DNA of 64,000 nucleotides from an uncultured Acidimicrobiales bacterium (GCA_937976305.1 CALJSB010000007.1:1-64000), one strand, 5' to 3'; positions 1-9,465 are shown, counted from the stretch's first letter. Numbers and translations are program-made. Notes: generated from the letters alone by a model not told the origin.

Positions 1-153
1 GCCATCCGCGATGCTATCGACGACCCGGAACGCGCCGCGGCCCGAGCCGAAGTGGCACTCGAGTTGATCCAGTCTGAACACGCCGCCACCGCAGCCGTCG
101 AGCGCTTCGCTGAGGGTTTGCAGAAGGTCATCGACGAACGGCAGGGCGCATGA
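1..153 (+). CDS. C-terminal end of a CDS cut by the window edge, possibly a glycosyltransferase
   Basis: The frame is open from base 1 and ends with TGA at 151-153, leaving 50 residues. The visible tail is Ala- and Glu-rich and helical, with a DDPERAAARA stretch and a final RF...L..VIDERQGA. This resembles the C-terminal helix of GT4/GT1-type glycosyltransferases, which often ends in DP..AA.(M/L)...A. The stop overlaps the ATG of the next gene (ATGA), so the two are probably co-transcribed and translationally coupled. The glycosyltransferase assignment is an inference from this tail and from the polysaccharide context. The sequence before the window is needed to settle it. Confidence 0.55.
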   Translation, partial: AIRDAIDDPERAAARAEVALELIQSEHAATAAVERFAEGLQKVIDERQGA

Positions 154-1460
154 CATCTGTCCTCCCCCGCCATGAGGTTCGGGGCTCCTCCCGTCTCCAA
201 CGCGAGGTCACGAGAGGCAAAGCTGCCGAACTCGGACCTCTCGCGGCCAGCCTCGCCACCGTTTATCTCGCCATTGCTTTCATCTTGGCGGCACCCGTCT
301 ATCCGCTCGAGCCCTACGTGTGGACGCTGATGCTCCCGCTCCCGTTCGGAGCCTTGCTTTTGACCCCAGCTGATCGTCTGCGGCGAATGGTCATTGACGG
401 CCCAGCCCTTGGCCTGATTGCGTTCACGGTGATTTCGTTGGCGTGGACTCTCAACCAGCCTCAGGCCATCTTTGAAATACGCCGCGACGTCCCGTTGCTC
501 GTCACGGCCAGCCTCATTTCGAGCCTGCTCAAACCCGAAGTTGCGCTCACAGCAATTCGGCGAGCCATGTACGCAATGATCACGATCACCACGTTTGCCC
601 TGATCGTGTTCCCCGAAACCAGGCAACACACGCGAACGGGCCTCTACGTCGACGACCTCCCCGGCTGGCACGGGTTCTTCATCCACAAGAACATCATGGC
701 TCCCTTCCTCGTGTTCATGTTGGCCACCGTGTTGATCACCGAAGAACGCACTCGCCGCCGCGACTTCGTGGTGCTGTGGATCGGTGTTCTCCTTGTCGGT
801 TCCGACTCCGCAACCGGCTTGACTGCCGCTGCCCTCGTGGTGGCCCTTCGCTTCTGGTTCCGGGCATTCCACGGCTCGGGCGAACGCTGGAAGGCCGGCT
901 ACGTGATGTCCTCGATGCTGGTCGGGCTCGTGCTGTTCATGGGCGCCATGGCATCGCTGGCAACCATCGTGCAGGCCTACGGCAAGAACCTCACGTTCTC
1001 CGGCCGTACCTTCATCTGGACGGCGTCGCTCAACGCCGCAGCTGACGCTCCGATGTTGGGGTATGGACGAGCCGGAGTGTTTTGGCGGCCGGCCAACGAA
1101 GTCACCCGTCAGATCTGGCGCGATGTCGGCTTTGTCGTGCCCCACGCCCATAACGGCGTGATCGACGTCTTGCTGGCCTACGGCCTCGTCGGTGTCGGCC
1201 TCGTCATCGTCATGCTGGTCACGAACTTCACCAAGGGTCTGGCCCTCGTACGCCGCAGCCCTCGCATCGGTGAGTGGGTCATCACCATCGCCGCCGCCCA
1301 GCTACTGATGGGCTTCTCGGAAAACGTCTTCCAAGGCCACTTTTTCCTCTACATCCTCGTCTTGCGAGGCATTGCACAGCGAGCGCTCAACGATCTCGAC
1401 GAGAACGAGCCGAGCTTGGCACCTGTCGAGGCGCCGCCCAGCCTGGTACGAAATCGCTAG
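150..1460 (+). CDS. O-antigen ligase / Wzy-like polymerase family membrane protein
   Basis: This is a 436-residue multi-pass membrane protein with about ten hydrophobic segments. The hallmark of the O-antigen ligase (Wzy_C) family is visible as a long periplasmic loop between late helices. It contains FSGRTFIW, an AAADAPMLGYG stretch and a PHAHNGVIDVLLAYG motif, corresponding to the conserved R...W...P..G.G.....H(N/S) pattern. Such proteins polymerise polysaccharide repeat units or ligate them to a lipid carrier at the outer face of the membrane. The start overlaps the preceding stop by 4 nt. The end overlaps the convergent sulfotransferase by 4 nt. Polymerase or ligase activity cannot be told apart from sequence alone. 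Confidence 0.85.
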   Translation: MTSVLPRHEVRGSSRLQREVTRGKAAELGPLAASLATVYLAIAFILAAPVYPLEPYVWTLMLPLPFGALLLTPADRLRRMVIDGPALGLIAFTVISLAWTLNQPQAIFEIRRDVPLLVTASLISSLLKPEVALTAIRRAMYAMITITTFALIVFPETRQHTRTGLYVDDLPGWHGFFIHKNIMAPFLVFMLATVLITEERTRRRDFVVLWIGVLLVGSDSATGLTAAALVVALRFWFRAFHGSGERWKAGYVMSSMLVGLVLFMGAMASLATIVQAYGKNLTFSGRTFIWTASLNAAADAPMLGYGRAGVFWRPANEVTRQIWRDVGFVVPHAHNGVIDVLLAYGLVGVGLVIVMLVTNFTKGLALVRRSPRIGEWVITIAAAQLLMGFSENVFQGHFFLYILVLRGIAQRALNDLDENEPSLAPVEAPPSLVRNR

Positions 1461-2452
1461 TTGACCGACTCTTCTCGAGTCGCAACTTCACGACCTTCGG
1501 CTCGCCACGACCTCTTGCGATTGGCACGCTCGATCGTGTTGAACCGCAGCGCAACTGAGCGCTGCCAAGCCGGGATCGGGACGACTCTGGTGAGGCCGCG
1601 TTCGATCGTGAGCCGCAGCCCGAACTTGTCGATACGGCTGCGCCACATACCGAGTTTGTTCTCTGCAGCCAAGCGCTTGAGTTCGGCATCCGTCGGCTGA
1701 ATCGGCTCGAGCCCGCTCGGCTCAAAACCGCTTTCGGTCAACAGGTCGCCGACCCGCCCCTCGACAAGGCGAACTTCACGATCGCTCAGCGTTCGCGACC
1801 ACGCCGAGACCCTCGTGGGATCGGGAATGTCGTAGTCGGTCGTGTGCCGGTAGTCGAGCATCTGCTCGCTGTAGTCGATCTTCATGAAGTCGCACACCCG
1901 TTCGAGGGTCGCGACGTGATCACCGATGAGGTCCGCGTAGGGCACCTCCAAGCGACGGTCCTCGGGGAAGTCCCTGATGAACTTTTTCCATTGCGTTTCG
2001 GCTGCCAGCCAACGATCGAGCCCGTGCCAGACGTTTCCGGCCCAACCCATGTTGATGACCGATGACGTGACATCTCGTGGGTCACGCAGCACGTGGATGA
2101 ATCGGGCGTCGGGGAACAGATGGAGCAGGCGAGCGAAGTCGTAGTGAACCATGGCACCGATCTGCTTCTTGCCTGACACAGCAAGGCGCTGGGCGAAGAA
2201 GTTGTGCGCGTTCTCGGCGTAGCTGAGGTTTTTGTCGAGCGTCAGGCCTGAGCTCCCGAAGATCGAAGAGGTCTCGAGGTGGCTGGCGTATTCGTCGATC
2301 GTGGGTGTCGAGCCATCGTCACCCATCCACTCAACCAAAAACTCAAAGCCCTCACAGCACGTCACGTCGGCGTGGGAGTCGAGCATGAGACGAAGCAGTG
2401 TTGTCCCAGAACGTTCTGACCCAACGAGGAAGAAGGGGGATTCAATAGTCAA
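1457..2452 (-). CDS. Sulfotransferase family protein
   Basis: This 331-residue protein is predicted to move a sulfuryl group from PAPS to a glycan or other acceptor. The N-terminal FFLVGSERSGTTLLRLML is the 5'-phosphosulfate-binding loop typical of the Sulfotransfer_3 family. RDPRDVTSSVINMGW matches the 3'-phosphate-binding motif. The start is a TTG at 2452-2450 preceded by AAGGA with a 6-nt spacer, which is better supported than any internal ATG. The gene lies antisense to the surrounding polysaccharide genes and diverges from a second sulfotransferase 213 nt away, which suggests modification of the same surface polymer. The acceptor substrate is unknown. Confidence 0.85.
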   Translation of the reverse strand: MTIESPFFLVGSERSGTTLLRLMLDSHADVTCCEGFEFLVEWMGDDGSTPTIDEYASHLETSSIFGSSGLTLDKNLSYAENAHNFFAQRLAVSGKKQIGAMVHYDFARLLHLFPDARFIHVLRDPRDVTSSVINMGWAGNVWHGLDRWLAAETQWKKFIRDFPEDRRLEVPYADLIGDHVATLERVCDFMKIDYSEQMLDYRHTTDYDIPDPTRVSAWSRTLSDREVRLVEGRVGDLLTESGFEPSGLEPIQPTDAELKRLAAENKLGMWRSRIDKFGLRLTIERGLTRVVPIPAWQRSVALRFNTIERANRKRSWRAEGREVATREESVN

Positions 2453-2665
2453 GGCGGATCCTTGCGAGCAACGGGTGGACCCATCAAACCTAGTGCTTTG
2501 CCCAACCCGTGTTGGAGATACTTCCGACCCACCAAGATCGGGAAGATTGCCTCAAACGGCTCGGCATTGATTGCAACGGGCCGATGGGAGACGGCGACTA
2601 CGCTCGACCGCGCAACCAGCGGACCCTCCCGCCGCCGCTCCCTCACCCACGAGATCCCTCCCACG

Positions 2666-3532
2666 ATGCGCCTTCCCGACTTCATCATCATTGGAGCCAT
2701 GAAGTCGGCGACGTCGTCATTGCATGATCAGCTGGCGGCGCGCGATGGCATCACGATGAGCTCTCCCAAAGAGCTCTATTTCATGAGCGACGACCCGGTC
2801 TACGCCAAGGGCATCGACTGGTATGCGAGCCACTTCGCGGACGCGCCGCCGGACGACCTGTGCGGCGAGTCGACAACGCACTACACCAAGCTGCCGACGT
2901 ACCCAGACACGATCGACCGGATCGCGAAGCATCTCCCCAACGCCAAGTTCATCTACGTGATGCGGCACCCGATCGATCGTCTCGAGTCGGCCTTTCTTCA
3001 CATGTGGTTCGAGAAGGAAACGACACTCTCCTTTGATGAGGCAGTGGCCGGGGGCGTACCCGAACTGATCGACTACAGCCGCTACGCCTACCAACTCGCC
3101 CCATGGTTTGAGCGGTTCGGCAACGATCGAGTGCACCCCGTGTTCGTCGATCGGCTTCAAGCTGATCAGAACGACGTGATGGATCGGGTCTGTTCGTTCA
3201 TCGGCCACGACGGCAACCGGGCCTGGATCGACGATCTCGCCGATAACAACGTCAGCACTGAGCGCCTCCAGCAGAGCGCAACCCGCGACAGACTGAAGTC
3301 GGTTCCCTTCTATGACAAGGCCCGCAGCCTCGTACCTGAGGCCGCAATCGAACGAGTGCGGGCCCGCTGGCGCCCGGATGAACGCCCCCGGGCAACTGAC
3401 AAGCAGCGGGCAGAGCTCAGCGCCATCTTTGACGAAGACCTCAAAACGCTCGGCGGTTGGCTCGGCGTCGAACTCACTTGCGCCAACTTCTCAGACGTCA
3501 CCTCCGCCCGTCATCTCGGCTGGACGACATGA
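2666..3532 (+). CDS. Sulfotransferase domain protein (heparan-sulfotransferase-like)
   Basis: This 288-residue protein starts MRLPDFIIIGAMKSATSSL, a PAPS-binding P-loop-like motif of the Sulfotransfer_1/NDST-3OST type. PKELYFMSD and YVMRHPIDRLESAF, the 3'-phosphate-binding motif, follow. An open frame continues upstream to an ATG at 2462, but those 68 residues are unlike the family and would overlap the leader of the divergent gene, so the ATG at 2666 was chosen. The stop overlaps the ATG of the flippase gene (ATGA), placing it in an operon with polysaccharide export. With its divergent partner it suggests a sulfated exopolysaccharide. Confidence 0.85.
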   Translation: MRLPDFIIIGAMKSATSSLHDQLAARDGITMSSPKELYFMSDDPVYAKGIDWYASHFADAPPDDLCGESTTHYTKLPTYPDTIDRIAKHLPNAKFIYVMRHPIDRLESAFLHMWFEKETTLSFDEAVAGGVPELIDYSRYAYQLAPWFERFGNDRVHPVFVDRLQADQNDVMDRVCSFIGHDGNRAWIDDLADNNVSTERLQQSATRDRLKSVPFYDKARSLVPEAAIERVRARWRPDERPRATDKQRAELSAIFDEDLKTLGGWLGVELTCANFSDVTSARHLGWTT

Positions 3533-4848
3533 GCAAGATAAGGGGACTGTTCAGCCGCTACTCGTCGATGATCAACGACGTGGCGTGGAGCGCCATCAGC
3601 GACGTCCTGGCCCTCATGGCCAACATGTCCTCATTCATCTTCTTGGCCCAGTCGCTCAGTCCCGAGCGATACGGCGGCTACGTCGGCATCTACGGCGTGA
3701 TCGGTCCGCTCGGGGCATTCTCGTGGTCTGGCCTTTCGCTTCTCGTGCTGCAACGCGTGATTCGCGAGAACGATGCTCCACAAACAGCACTCAATCGGGT
3801 GCTGTTCCTCAGCGTCGCGCAAGGCACGACAGCGGCGGTGCTCGCATTCGCAATCGCCTCACGAGCCATCGACCAGGTGAGTCCGACGGCGATTGCCTTC
3901 ATGGCGATTGCCGAGCTCATGATCTTCCCGGTCACGCAAGCCACCGGCATGTTCGTGCAGGCAATCAACGGATTTGCCGCTGCGGCCCGGCTCCGAATCG
4001 TTGTGCCTCTCGTGCGGCTTGCGTCGGTACTCATCCCGTGGTCGCTCGGCATCTTGACCATTCGCAACTTGGCCATTGCGTGGATCATCGGCTTCTCGAT
4101 CACTGCGCTCGGCTGCATCTTCATCGTGCTCCCCCGGCTCGGACTACGACCCGGTTTCGCCAAGCCACCGGGCGCCTACATCAAGACCAACCTCGAACTC
4201 TCGTTGCCGTTGACGGCCTCGAACCTCCAGATCAACGGCGACAAGGCGATTCTCAACTACTTCGATTTCGCTCGCGATGCCGGCTACTACGGCGCCGCCT
4301 ACCGGGTGGTGCAGCTCAGCCAGCTGCCGATCAAGACCATGAACCAGGCGCTCTTTCAGCGCTTCCTTCCCAATGAGGAAGGGCGCATGGGCCAACACCT
4401 CTCGCGTGCCGTTCGCTTCACCAAGTTCTCGTTCACCCTCAGCGTAGGTATCGCTGGCGTCATCTTCCTGGTTGCGCCGCTGCTGACCGTCTTCCTCGGC
4501 GAGAAGTTCGAGCCGTCGGTCACCATCGTTCGCTGGCTGGTTCCGGTGATTCCGCTGCTGTCGATCAGCCGGGCGCCGCTCAATGGCCTTTTGGGTCTCG
4601 GCAAAACGACGTTGCGAGCTGGCGTCATCGTGTCGAGCGCCTTCCTGTCGATGGTGCTCTACTTCTCGCTCATCCCGATCTATTCGTGGCGAGGCGCTGC
4701 GGTAGGAACCGTGGTTTCTGAGTTGTTCTTGACCGCAGCCGGCTGGTTCTTCCTTGTCCGCTATCAGCGTGAGGCCGACCAAGCCACCCTGGCCGAACGG
4801 GCCCGCAAGCAATCAAAGAAAGAATCGGAGAACAGCGATCAGCGGTGA
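3529..4848 (+). CDS. Polysaccharide flippase (Wzx/MATE-like, polysaccharide biosynthesis protein)
   Basis: This 439-residue integral membrane protein has about twelve hydrophobic helices and a short, charged C-terminal tail rich in Lys and Glu. The pattern near the N-terminus (FLAQSLSPERYGGYVGIYG) is the conserved LSPEEYG.Y motif of oligosaccharide flippases. Such proteins move lipid-linked repeat units across the cytoplasmic membrane before polymerisation, which fits the Wzy-like gene upstream. The ATG at 3529 overlaps the preceding TGA. Starts further upstream would lie inside the sulfotransferase frame. The 3' end overlaps the convergent glycosyltransferase by 10 nt. Confidence 0.85.
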   Translation: MSKIRGLFSRYSSMINDVAWSAISDVLALMANMSSFIFLAQSLSPERYGGYVGIYGVIGPLGAFSWSGLSLLVLQRVIRENDAPQTALNRVLFLSVAQGTTAAVLAFAIASRAIDQVSPTAIAFMAIAELMIFPVTQATGMFVQAINGFAAAARLRIVVPLVRLASVLIPWSLGILTIRNLAIAWIIGFSITALGCIFIVLPRLGLRPGFAKPPGAYIKTNLELSLPLTASNLQINGDKAILNYFDFARDAGYYGAAYRVVQLSQLPIKTMNQALFQRFLPNEEGRMGQHLSRAVRFTKFSFTLSVGIAGVIFLVAPLLTVFLGEKFEPSVTIVRWLVPVIPLLSISRAPLNGLLGLGKTTLRAGVIVSSAFLSMVLYFSLIPIYSWRGAAVGTVVSELFLTAAGWFFLVRYQREADQATLAERARKQSKKESENSDQR

Positions 4849-5783
4849 TCGAGCCGCACCCCGAAGATGCCAGCGAGCATGCCGACGCCTTCACTGAACT
4901 CGGCCAAGCTGTAGCGGATCTGCGGCGATTCTCTGGCCAGCGTTCGGCGAGGTGATCGCACGATGGCCCGCGCCATGATGCGGGCCGATCGCAGAACGAG
5001 CCGGCCCTTTGTTGCGTCGCCGCTGGTGAGGTTGGTGACGTAGCGGGTGTTGCCCATCCACATCGCACGGCCCAGCTGGTAGCCGAGGGTGGATCGATCA
5101 GGTGGTTCGATCTCGCGCACGGCGACTTGCTTTGAGAAGTGGGCCTTCAGGCCGGCGCCGATCGCCGCGCGGTAGAAGACCATGTCTTCGCCGCCGACCA
5201 CACCGAGGTCGGGATCGAACCGAATCTCGGGGTGATCGCGGAGAAACTGAGCAGACACCATCGAGTTGCCGGTGGCACAGATCGGGACCTCGGCGTCGTC
5301 CTCGAACTCGAGGAGGCCGAACTCGTCGAACGGCTCATCGTGAATCCACGATCCGGCGCCTGGATCAAACTCCAACAGCAGCGGTCCTGTCGTGGCGCTT
5401 GCCCCGGTGCGTTCACGCAGCGCGAGGTGCTGTCGAAACCAGTCGTCTGGCACCACGATGTCGTCGTCAGTCATGGCGACAACGTCGCCGAACTCGAGAG
5501 CACCCTCGATGCCGACATTGCGCGCCATCGAGATGTTCTGTTTGCCAGACGTTCGGTAGTGCAGACCGAGGGGGAACTCTTCGTCGAAGTTGTCGACGAC
5601 TGCTTTGGCTCGCTGATCAGCGTTGTCGTCGACGATCACGACGCCAACGTCAGCCAACTCTGCGACATCGTCGCTCGAGCGCTTGACCGAACGGAGCAGT
5701 CGTTCGAGCTCATCGTTGCGCTGATAGGTACACACGTAGAGCGCAATGCGAAGACGTTCCACCATGGTTCCATCATCGGCCAT
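4839..5783 (-). CDS. Family 2 glycosyltransferase
   Basis: This GT-A-fold glycosyltransferase begins RIALYVCTYQRNDELERLL and continues with VVIVDDNAD, NISMARNVGIEGA and the metal-binding MTDDDIVVP, which are the classic GT2 nucleotide-sugar-binding signatures. A hydrophilic acceptor domain follows. It probably adds a sugar to the surface polysaccharide built by the neighbouring genes. The start is uncertain. A TTG at 5816 and ATGs at 5783 and 5765 are all in frame. The ATG at 5783 is given, with a GAG-type Shine-Dalgarno, and all options leave the catalytic domain intact. It lies 46 nt downstream of dnaE on the same strand. Confidence 0.85.
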   Translation of the reverse strand: MADDGTMVERLRIALYVCTYQRNDELERLLRSVKRSSDDVAELADVGVVIVDDNADQRAKAVVDNFDEEFPLGLHYRTSGKQNISMARNVGIEGALEFGDVVAMTDDDIVVPDDWFRQHLALRERTGASATTGPLLLEFDPGAGSWIHDEPFDEFGLLEFEDDAEVPICATGNSMVSAQFLRDHPEIRFDPDLGVVGGEDMVFYRAAIGAGLKAHFSKQVAVREIEPPDRSTLGYQLGRAMWMGNTRYVTNLTSGDATKGRLVLRSARIMARAIVRSPRRTLARESPQIRYSLAEFSEGVGMLAGIFGVRLDHR

Positions 5784-5829
5784 AGCGAATCGCTCGTGAA
5801 CGATGCTGCCTGCCAATGATCGCAGATCG

Positions 5830-8800
5830 TCAGAGAACGACAGACTCCGCGCCGAGCAAAACCCGGAGCTCGGGGATCAGCCCATTCGATGTGTCGACGT
5901 TGAACTCGTCGGAGAGCTTGACCGCTTGCTCATCGTTGAGGTGGATGTAGACCTGCGATTCACCGTCGTGGCGAGACAGCACATCCTTGAGTTGGGTGAT
6001 GAGCCCCTCGGAGAGCTGATCGGGTCGGACCTCGAGCCGAAGTGGCGGAGCTGACCCGAGCATCTCGGGTTCGAAGATCTCGATGGACTGGGCCATCAGC
6101 TTCGACTCTTCGTCGCGCTTTTGCACTCTGGCTCGCAGCACGATCACGCGGTCGTCGTCGAGCAGGTGGCCGTAGTCGGTGAAGGTTCTCGGGAAGACCA
6201 TGACCTCAGCAGAGTTCGTGAGGTCTTCGAGCACGAAGACACCCATGAGGTCGCCCTTTTTGGTCCACTTCTTCTGGAAGGTGGTGACCACTCCCCCGAT
6301 CGAGACCAAGGCCCCGTCTTCCATCTCCTCGAGCATGCCGAGGGTGTGCTCAGCCCGGCGCCGCAGGGCTCCCTCGACGCCCATGAGTGGATGGTCGGAG
6401 ACGTAGAGGCCCAACATCTCTTTCTCGAACTTGAGCCGCTGCGACTTGTCGAACCACTCGCTGGGGATCGATGGCCGATCGTCAAAGCCTGGGCCTTCGT
6501 CCTCGCCGCCACCACCGAACAGCGTCATCACGCCCATGTCGTGCTCTTTGCGCTTATTGACGGTCTTGTCGATGATCTCCTCGAAGCAGAGCAACAAACC
6601 CTTGCGGGGGTGACCGAGTGAGTCGAAGGCACCTGCCTTGATCAGCGATTCGAGCGTGCGCTTGTTGAGCACCTGGTAGTCGACCCGTTCGCAGAAGTCG
6701 ATGAAGCTCTCGAAGTGCCCGTTGGCTCGTCGCTCGTCGAGGATCAGCTGGACGAGCGCCTCGCCGACGTTGCGGACCGCCGACAGACCAAACGGGATGG
6801 CGTTCAGCTCTCCCCCGTCGGGGTCGGGAATCGAGGAGAAGTCGAGCTCGGAACGATTGACGTCGGGCACGAGCACGTTGATGCCGGTCTGTCGACACTC
6901 GTTGAGGTAGATCGCCGCCTTGTCGAGGTTGTTCTTGACGCTGGTGAGCAAGCAGGCGAGGTACTCGACCGGATAGTTCGCCTTCAGGAACGCGGTTTGG
7001 AAGCTGACGAATCCGTAGCCGTAGGAGTGGCTCTTGTTGAACGCGTAGTCGGCGAAGCCCTCGATCGTGGTGAAGAGATCCTCGCCGAACTTGGCTCCGT
7101 AGCCAGAAGCGTCGCAACCCTCGATGAACTTGGTGCGCTCCAAGGCCATCAGCTCGCGCTTCTTCTTGCCCGCTGCTTTGCGCAAGTTGTCTGCGTCGGC
7201 AAGCGAGTAGCCAGCGAACTTCTGGCTCATTCGCATCATCTGCTCTTGGTAGATCATCAGCTCGTAGGTCGAGCCGAGGATCTCGGTGGCGTCCGGATGC
7301 ATCGGGACGGCTTCTTTGCGGCCGTTCTTGCGGTCGGCGTAGTCGTTGTGCATGTTGGCCGCCATCGGCCCCGGCCGATACAGCGCAACGAGGGCGGCAA
7401 CGTCTTCGAATCCCGTGGGCGCCATCGACCGCATCAGCGCTCGCATTGGTCCCGACTCGAGCTGGAACACACCAATGGTGGCGCCAGCTCGCAGCAGTTC
7501 GTAGGTCTTTTCGTCTTCGAGATCGACGTGGTCGATGTCGACGGCGATGCCGTGGACTTGTTCGATCAGGGCGATCGAGTCGGAGATGACGTCGAGGTTG
7601 CGGAGGCCCAAGAAGTCCATCTTGAGCAGGCCCAGGTCTTCGACCCCGTGCATCTCGTACTGGGTGACGACCGGAGCTTCTTCGATCGGCTTACCCGGCA
7701 CCGGCTTGCGCTGAATCGGCAGATAGTCAGTGAGCGGGTCCTTGGTGATCACTACGGCGGCGGCGTGGATGCCGTCTGATCGTCGGAGGCCTTCGAGGCC
7801 TCGGGCGACCTCGATCACCTTGGCGACATCTTCATCGGTGTCGACCATCGAGCGGAGCTCGGTGGCCATCTTGTAGCCGTCTGCGTACTTCTCTGACTCT
7901 TCGAAGCAGTACTTGAGTGGCGTATCGCGGCCCATGATGAGTGGCGGCATCGCTTTGGCGACCTTGTCGCCAACGACGTAGGGATACCCGAGCACTCGGG
8001 CCGCGTCACGGACGGCAGCTCGGGCCTTGATCTGGCTAAAGGTGACGATCTGGGCGACCCGATCACGCCCGTACTTCTCGGCGCAGTAGCGGATCATTTG
8101 ATCGCGATAGCGGGAGTCGAAGTCCATGTCGATGTCGGGCATCGAGATACGACTCGGGTTGAGGAATCGCTCGAACAGCAAGTCGTACTTGATCGGATCG
8201 AGATCGGTGATCCAGAGCGTGTAAGCGACGGCGCAACCAGCAGCGGATCCACGACCGGGGCCGACACGAATGCCGACTTCACGGGCGTAACGGATCATGT
8301 CCCATGTGATCAAGAAGTACGAGCTGAAGCCCATGTTCTTGATGACGTCGAGCTCGAACACCAGACGGTCGACGACCTCATCGCTCAGTGTGTCGCCCCA
8401 GCGCTTCTTGGCGCCCTCCATGGTGAGGTGCTTGAGGTAGTCGTCTGCCCCCTCGAAACCTTCGGGAATCGGGAAGTCGGGAAGCAGCGGCGCACCGAAC
8501 TCGATCTCGACGTTGGCCCGCTCGGCAATCCACAGCGAGTTGTCGCAGGCCTCGGGGACCTCTGACCACATGTCGCGCATTTCAGCGGCGTTCTTCAAGT
8601 AGTGCTGGTCGCCGTGGAGCTGGAACCGATCGGGGTCGCTCATGAGCGACCCGGTCTGGACGCACAGCAGGGCGTCGTGGCTGTCGTGGTCGATTCGGTT
8701 GGTGTAGTGCGAGTCGTTGGTGGCCAGCAGTGGTGCCTGGATTTTTCGCGCGATCTCGATCAGCTGCGGGTTGGTGTCGATCTGGGCCGGGATCCCGTGG

Positions 8801-9372
8801 TCCTGCAGCTCGATGAAGAAGTTGTCGCGCCCGAAGATGTCTTGCATCCGAGCGGCCTTTTCGAGCGCCGCCTGTTTGTTGCCCTGCATGAGCGATTGCA
8901 ACACGTGGCCGCCGAGGCAACCGGATGTTGCGATGACACCCTCGGCGTGGTCAGACAGCACCTCCCAGTCGACACGGGGCTTGTAGTAGTAGCCCTCCAT
9001 GAAGGCCCGAGACGCCATCTGAATGAGGTTCTTGTAGCCGGTGTTGTTCTCGGCCAGCGCAATCATGTGGTAGTAGAGCTTCTTGCCACCGTCGGTCGAA
9101 CCACCCGAGTCGTCGACCTTGCCCCGCCGGCTGGGGCGCTCTTCACGAGACTCATCGGCCTGGTAGAGCTCGGTGCCAATGATGGGGTTGATGTCGTGAT
9201 CCCGACAGGCCCGGTAGAAGTCGAGCACGCCGTACATGTTGCCGTGATCGGTGATGCCCAGACCCGGCATCCCGTCGGCGGCGGCCTTGGCGACGAGCTC
9301 ATCGAGTCGCGACGCACCGTCCAACATCGAGTACTCGGTATGGACGTGCAGATGGACGAACGACGACGCCAC
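5830..9372 (-). CDS. dnaE: DNA polymerase III alpha subunit
   Basis: This 1180-residue replicative polymerase catalyses DNA synthesis at the fork. The N-terminal PHP domain keeps what look like all nine metal ligands: VHLHVH, LDG, ITDHG, GTELY, YYHMIALA, TSGCLGG and TNDSHY. This implies an active intrinsic proofreading nuclease of the DnaE1 type. The polymerase aspartates lie in MPDIDMDF near residue 412. An OB-fold segment (VSIGGVVTTFQKKWTKKG) is near the C-terminus. The start is a GTG at 9372-9370 with AGGAG and a 7-nt spacer. The longer frame to 9423 lacks a Shine-Dalgarno and is not conserved-looking. Full length for the family, with no intein. Confidence 0.97.
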   Translation of the reverse strand: MASSFVHLHVHTEYSMLDGASRLDELVAKAAADGMPGLGITDHGNMYGVLDFYRACRDHDINPIIGTELYQADESREERPSRRGKVDDSGGSTDGGKKLYYHMIALAENNTGYKNLIQMASRAFMEGYYYKPRVDWEVLSDHAEGVIATSGCLGGHVLQSLMQGNKQAALEKAARMQDIFGRDNFFIELQDHGIPAQIDTNPQLIEIARKIQAPLLATNDSHYTNRIDHDSHDALLCVQTGSLMSDPDRFQLHGDQHYLKNAAEMRDMWSEVPEACDNSLWIAERANVEIEFGAPLLPDFPIPEGFEGADDYLKHLTMEGAKKRWGDTLSDEVVDRLVFELDVIKNMGFSSYFLITWDMIRYAREVGIRVGPGRGSAAGCAVAYTLWITDLDPIKYDLLFERFLNPSRISMPDIDMDFDSRYRDQMIRYCAEKYGRDRVAQIVTFSQIKARAAVRDAARVLGYPYVVGDKVAKAMPPLIMGRDTPLKYCFEESEKYADGYKMATELRSMVDTDEDVAKVIEVARGLEGLRRSDGIHAAAVVITKDPLTDYLPIQRKPVPGKPIEEAPVVTQYEMHGVEDLGLLKMDFLGLRNLDVISDSIALIEQVHGIAVDIDHVDLEDEKTYELLRAGATIGVFQLESGPMRALMRSMAPTGFEDVAALVALYRPGPMAANMHNDYADRKNGRKEAVPMHPDATEILGSTYELMIYQEQMMRMSQKFAGYSLADADNLRKAAGKKKRELMALERTKFIEGCDASGYGAKFGEDLFTTIEGFADYAFNKSHSYGYGFVSFQTAFLKANYPVEYLACLLTSVKNNLDKAAIYLNECRQTGINVLVPDVNRSELDFSSIPDPDGGELNAIPFGLSAVRNVGEALVQLILDERRANGHFESFIDFCERVDYQVLNKRTLESLIKAGAFDSLGHPRKGLLLCFEEIIDKTVNKRKEHDMGVMTLFGGGGEDEGPGFDDRPSIPSEWFDKSQRLKFEKEMLGLYVSDHPLMGVEGALRRRAEHTLGMLEEMEDGALVSIGGVVTTFQKKWTKKGDLMGVFVLEDLTNSAEVMVFPRTFTDYGHLLDDDRVIVLRARVQKRDEESKLMAQSIEIFEPEMLGSAPPLRLEVRPDQLSEGLITQLKDVLSRHDGESQVYIHLNDEQAVKLSDEFNVDTSNGLIPELRVLLGAESVVL

Positions 9373-9410
9373 GCATGCGCTCCTGATCTCAGCCAATGGC
9401 AGTAAGACAC

Positions 9411-9465
9411 AGGTTGTCCGCAACCTTCGTCCACAGCCTGTGGAGAAATCACACCCGTGTGATTT
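9411..9465. promoter_or_regulatory. dnaE upstream control region: three inverted repeats with DnaA-box-like 9-mers
   Basis: Three inverted repeats lie side by side 40-95 nt upstream of the dnaE GTG. They are AGGTTG-tccg-CAACCT (9411-9426), CCACAG-c-CTGTGG (9431-9443) and AAATCACAC-cc-GTGTGATTT (9446-9465). Embedded are TTGTCCGCA (9414-9422), TCGTCCACA (9427-9435) and, on the minus strand, TTCTCCACA (9447-9439). Each is one mismatch from TTGTCCACA, the DnaA box of high-GC actinobacteria. The 9-bp-arm repeat has no factor I can name. Function as an operator is inferred. Confidence 0.5.
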
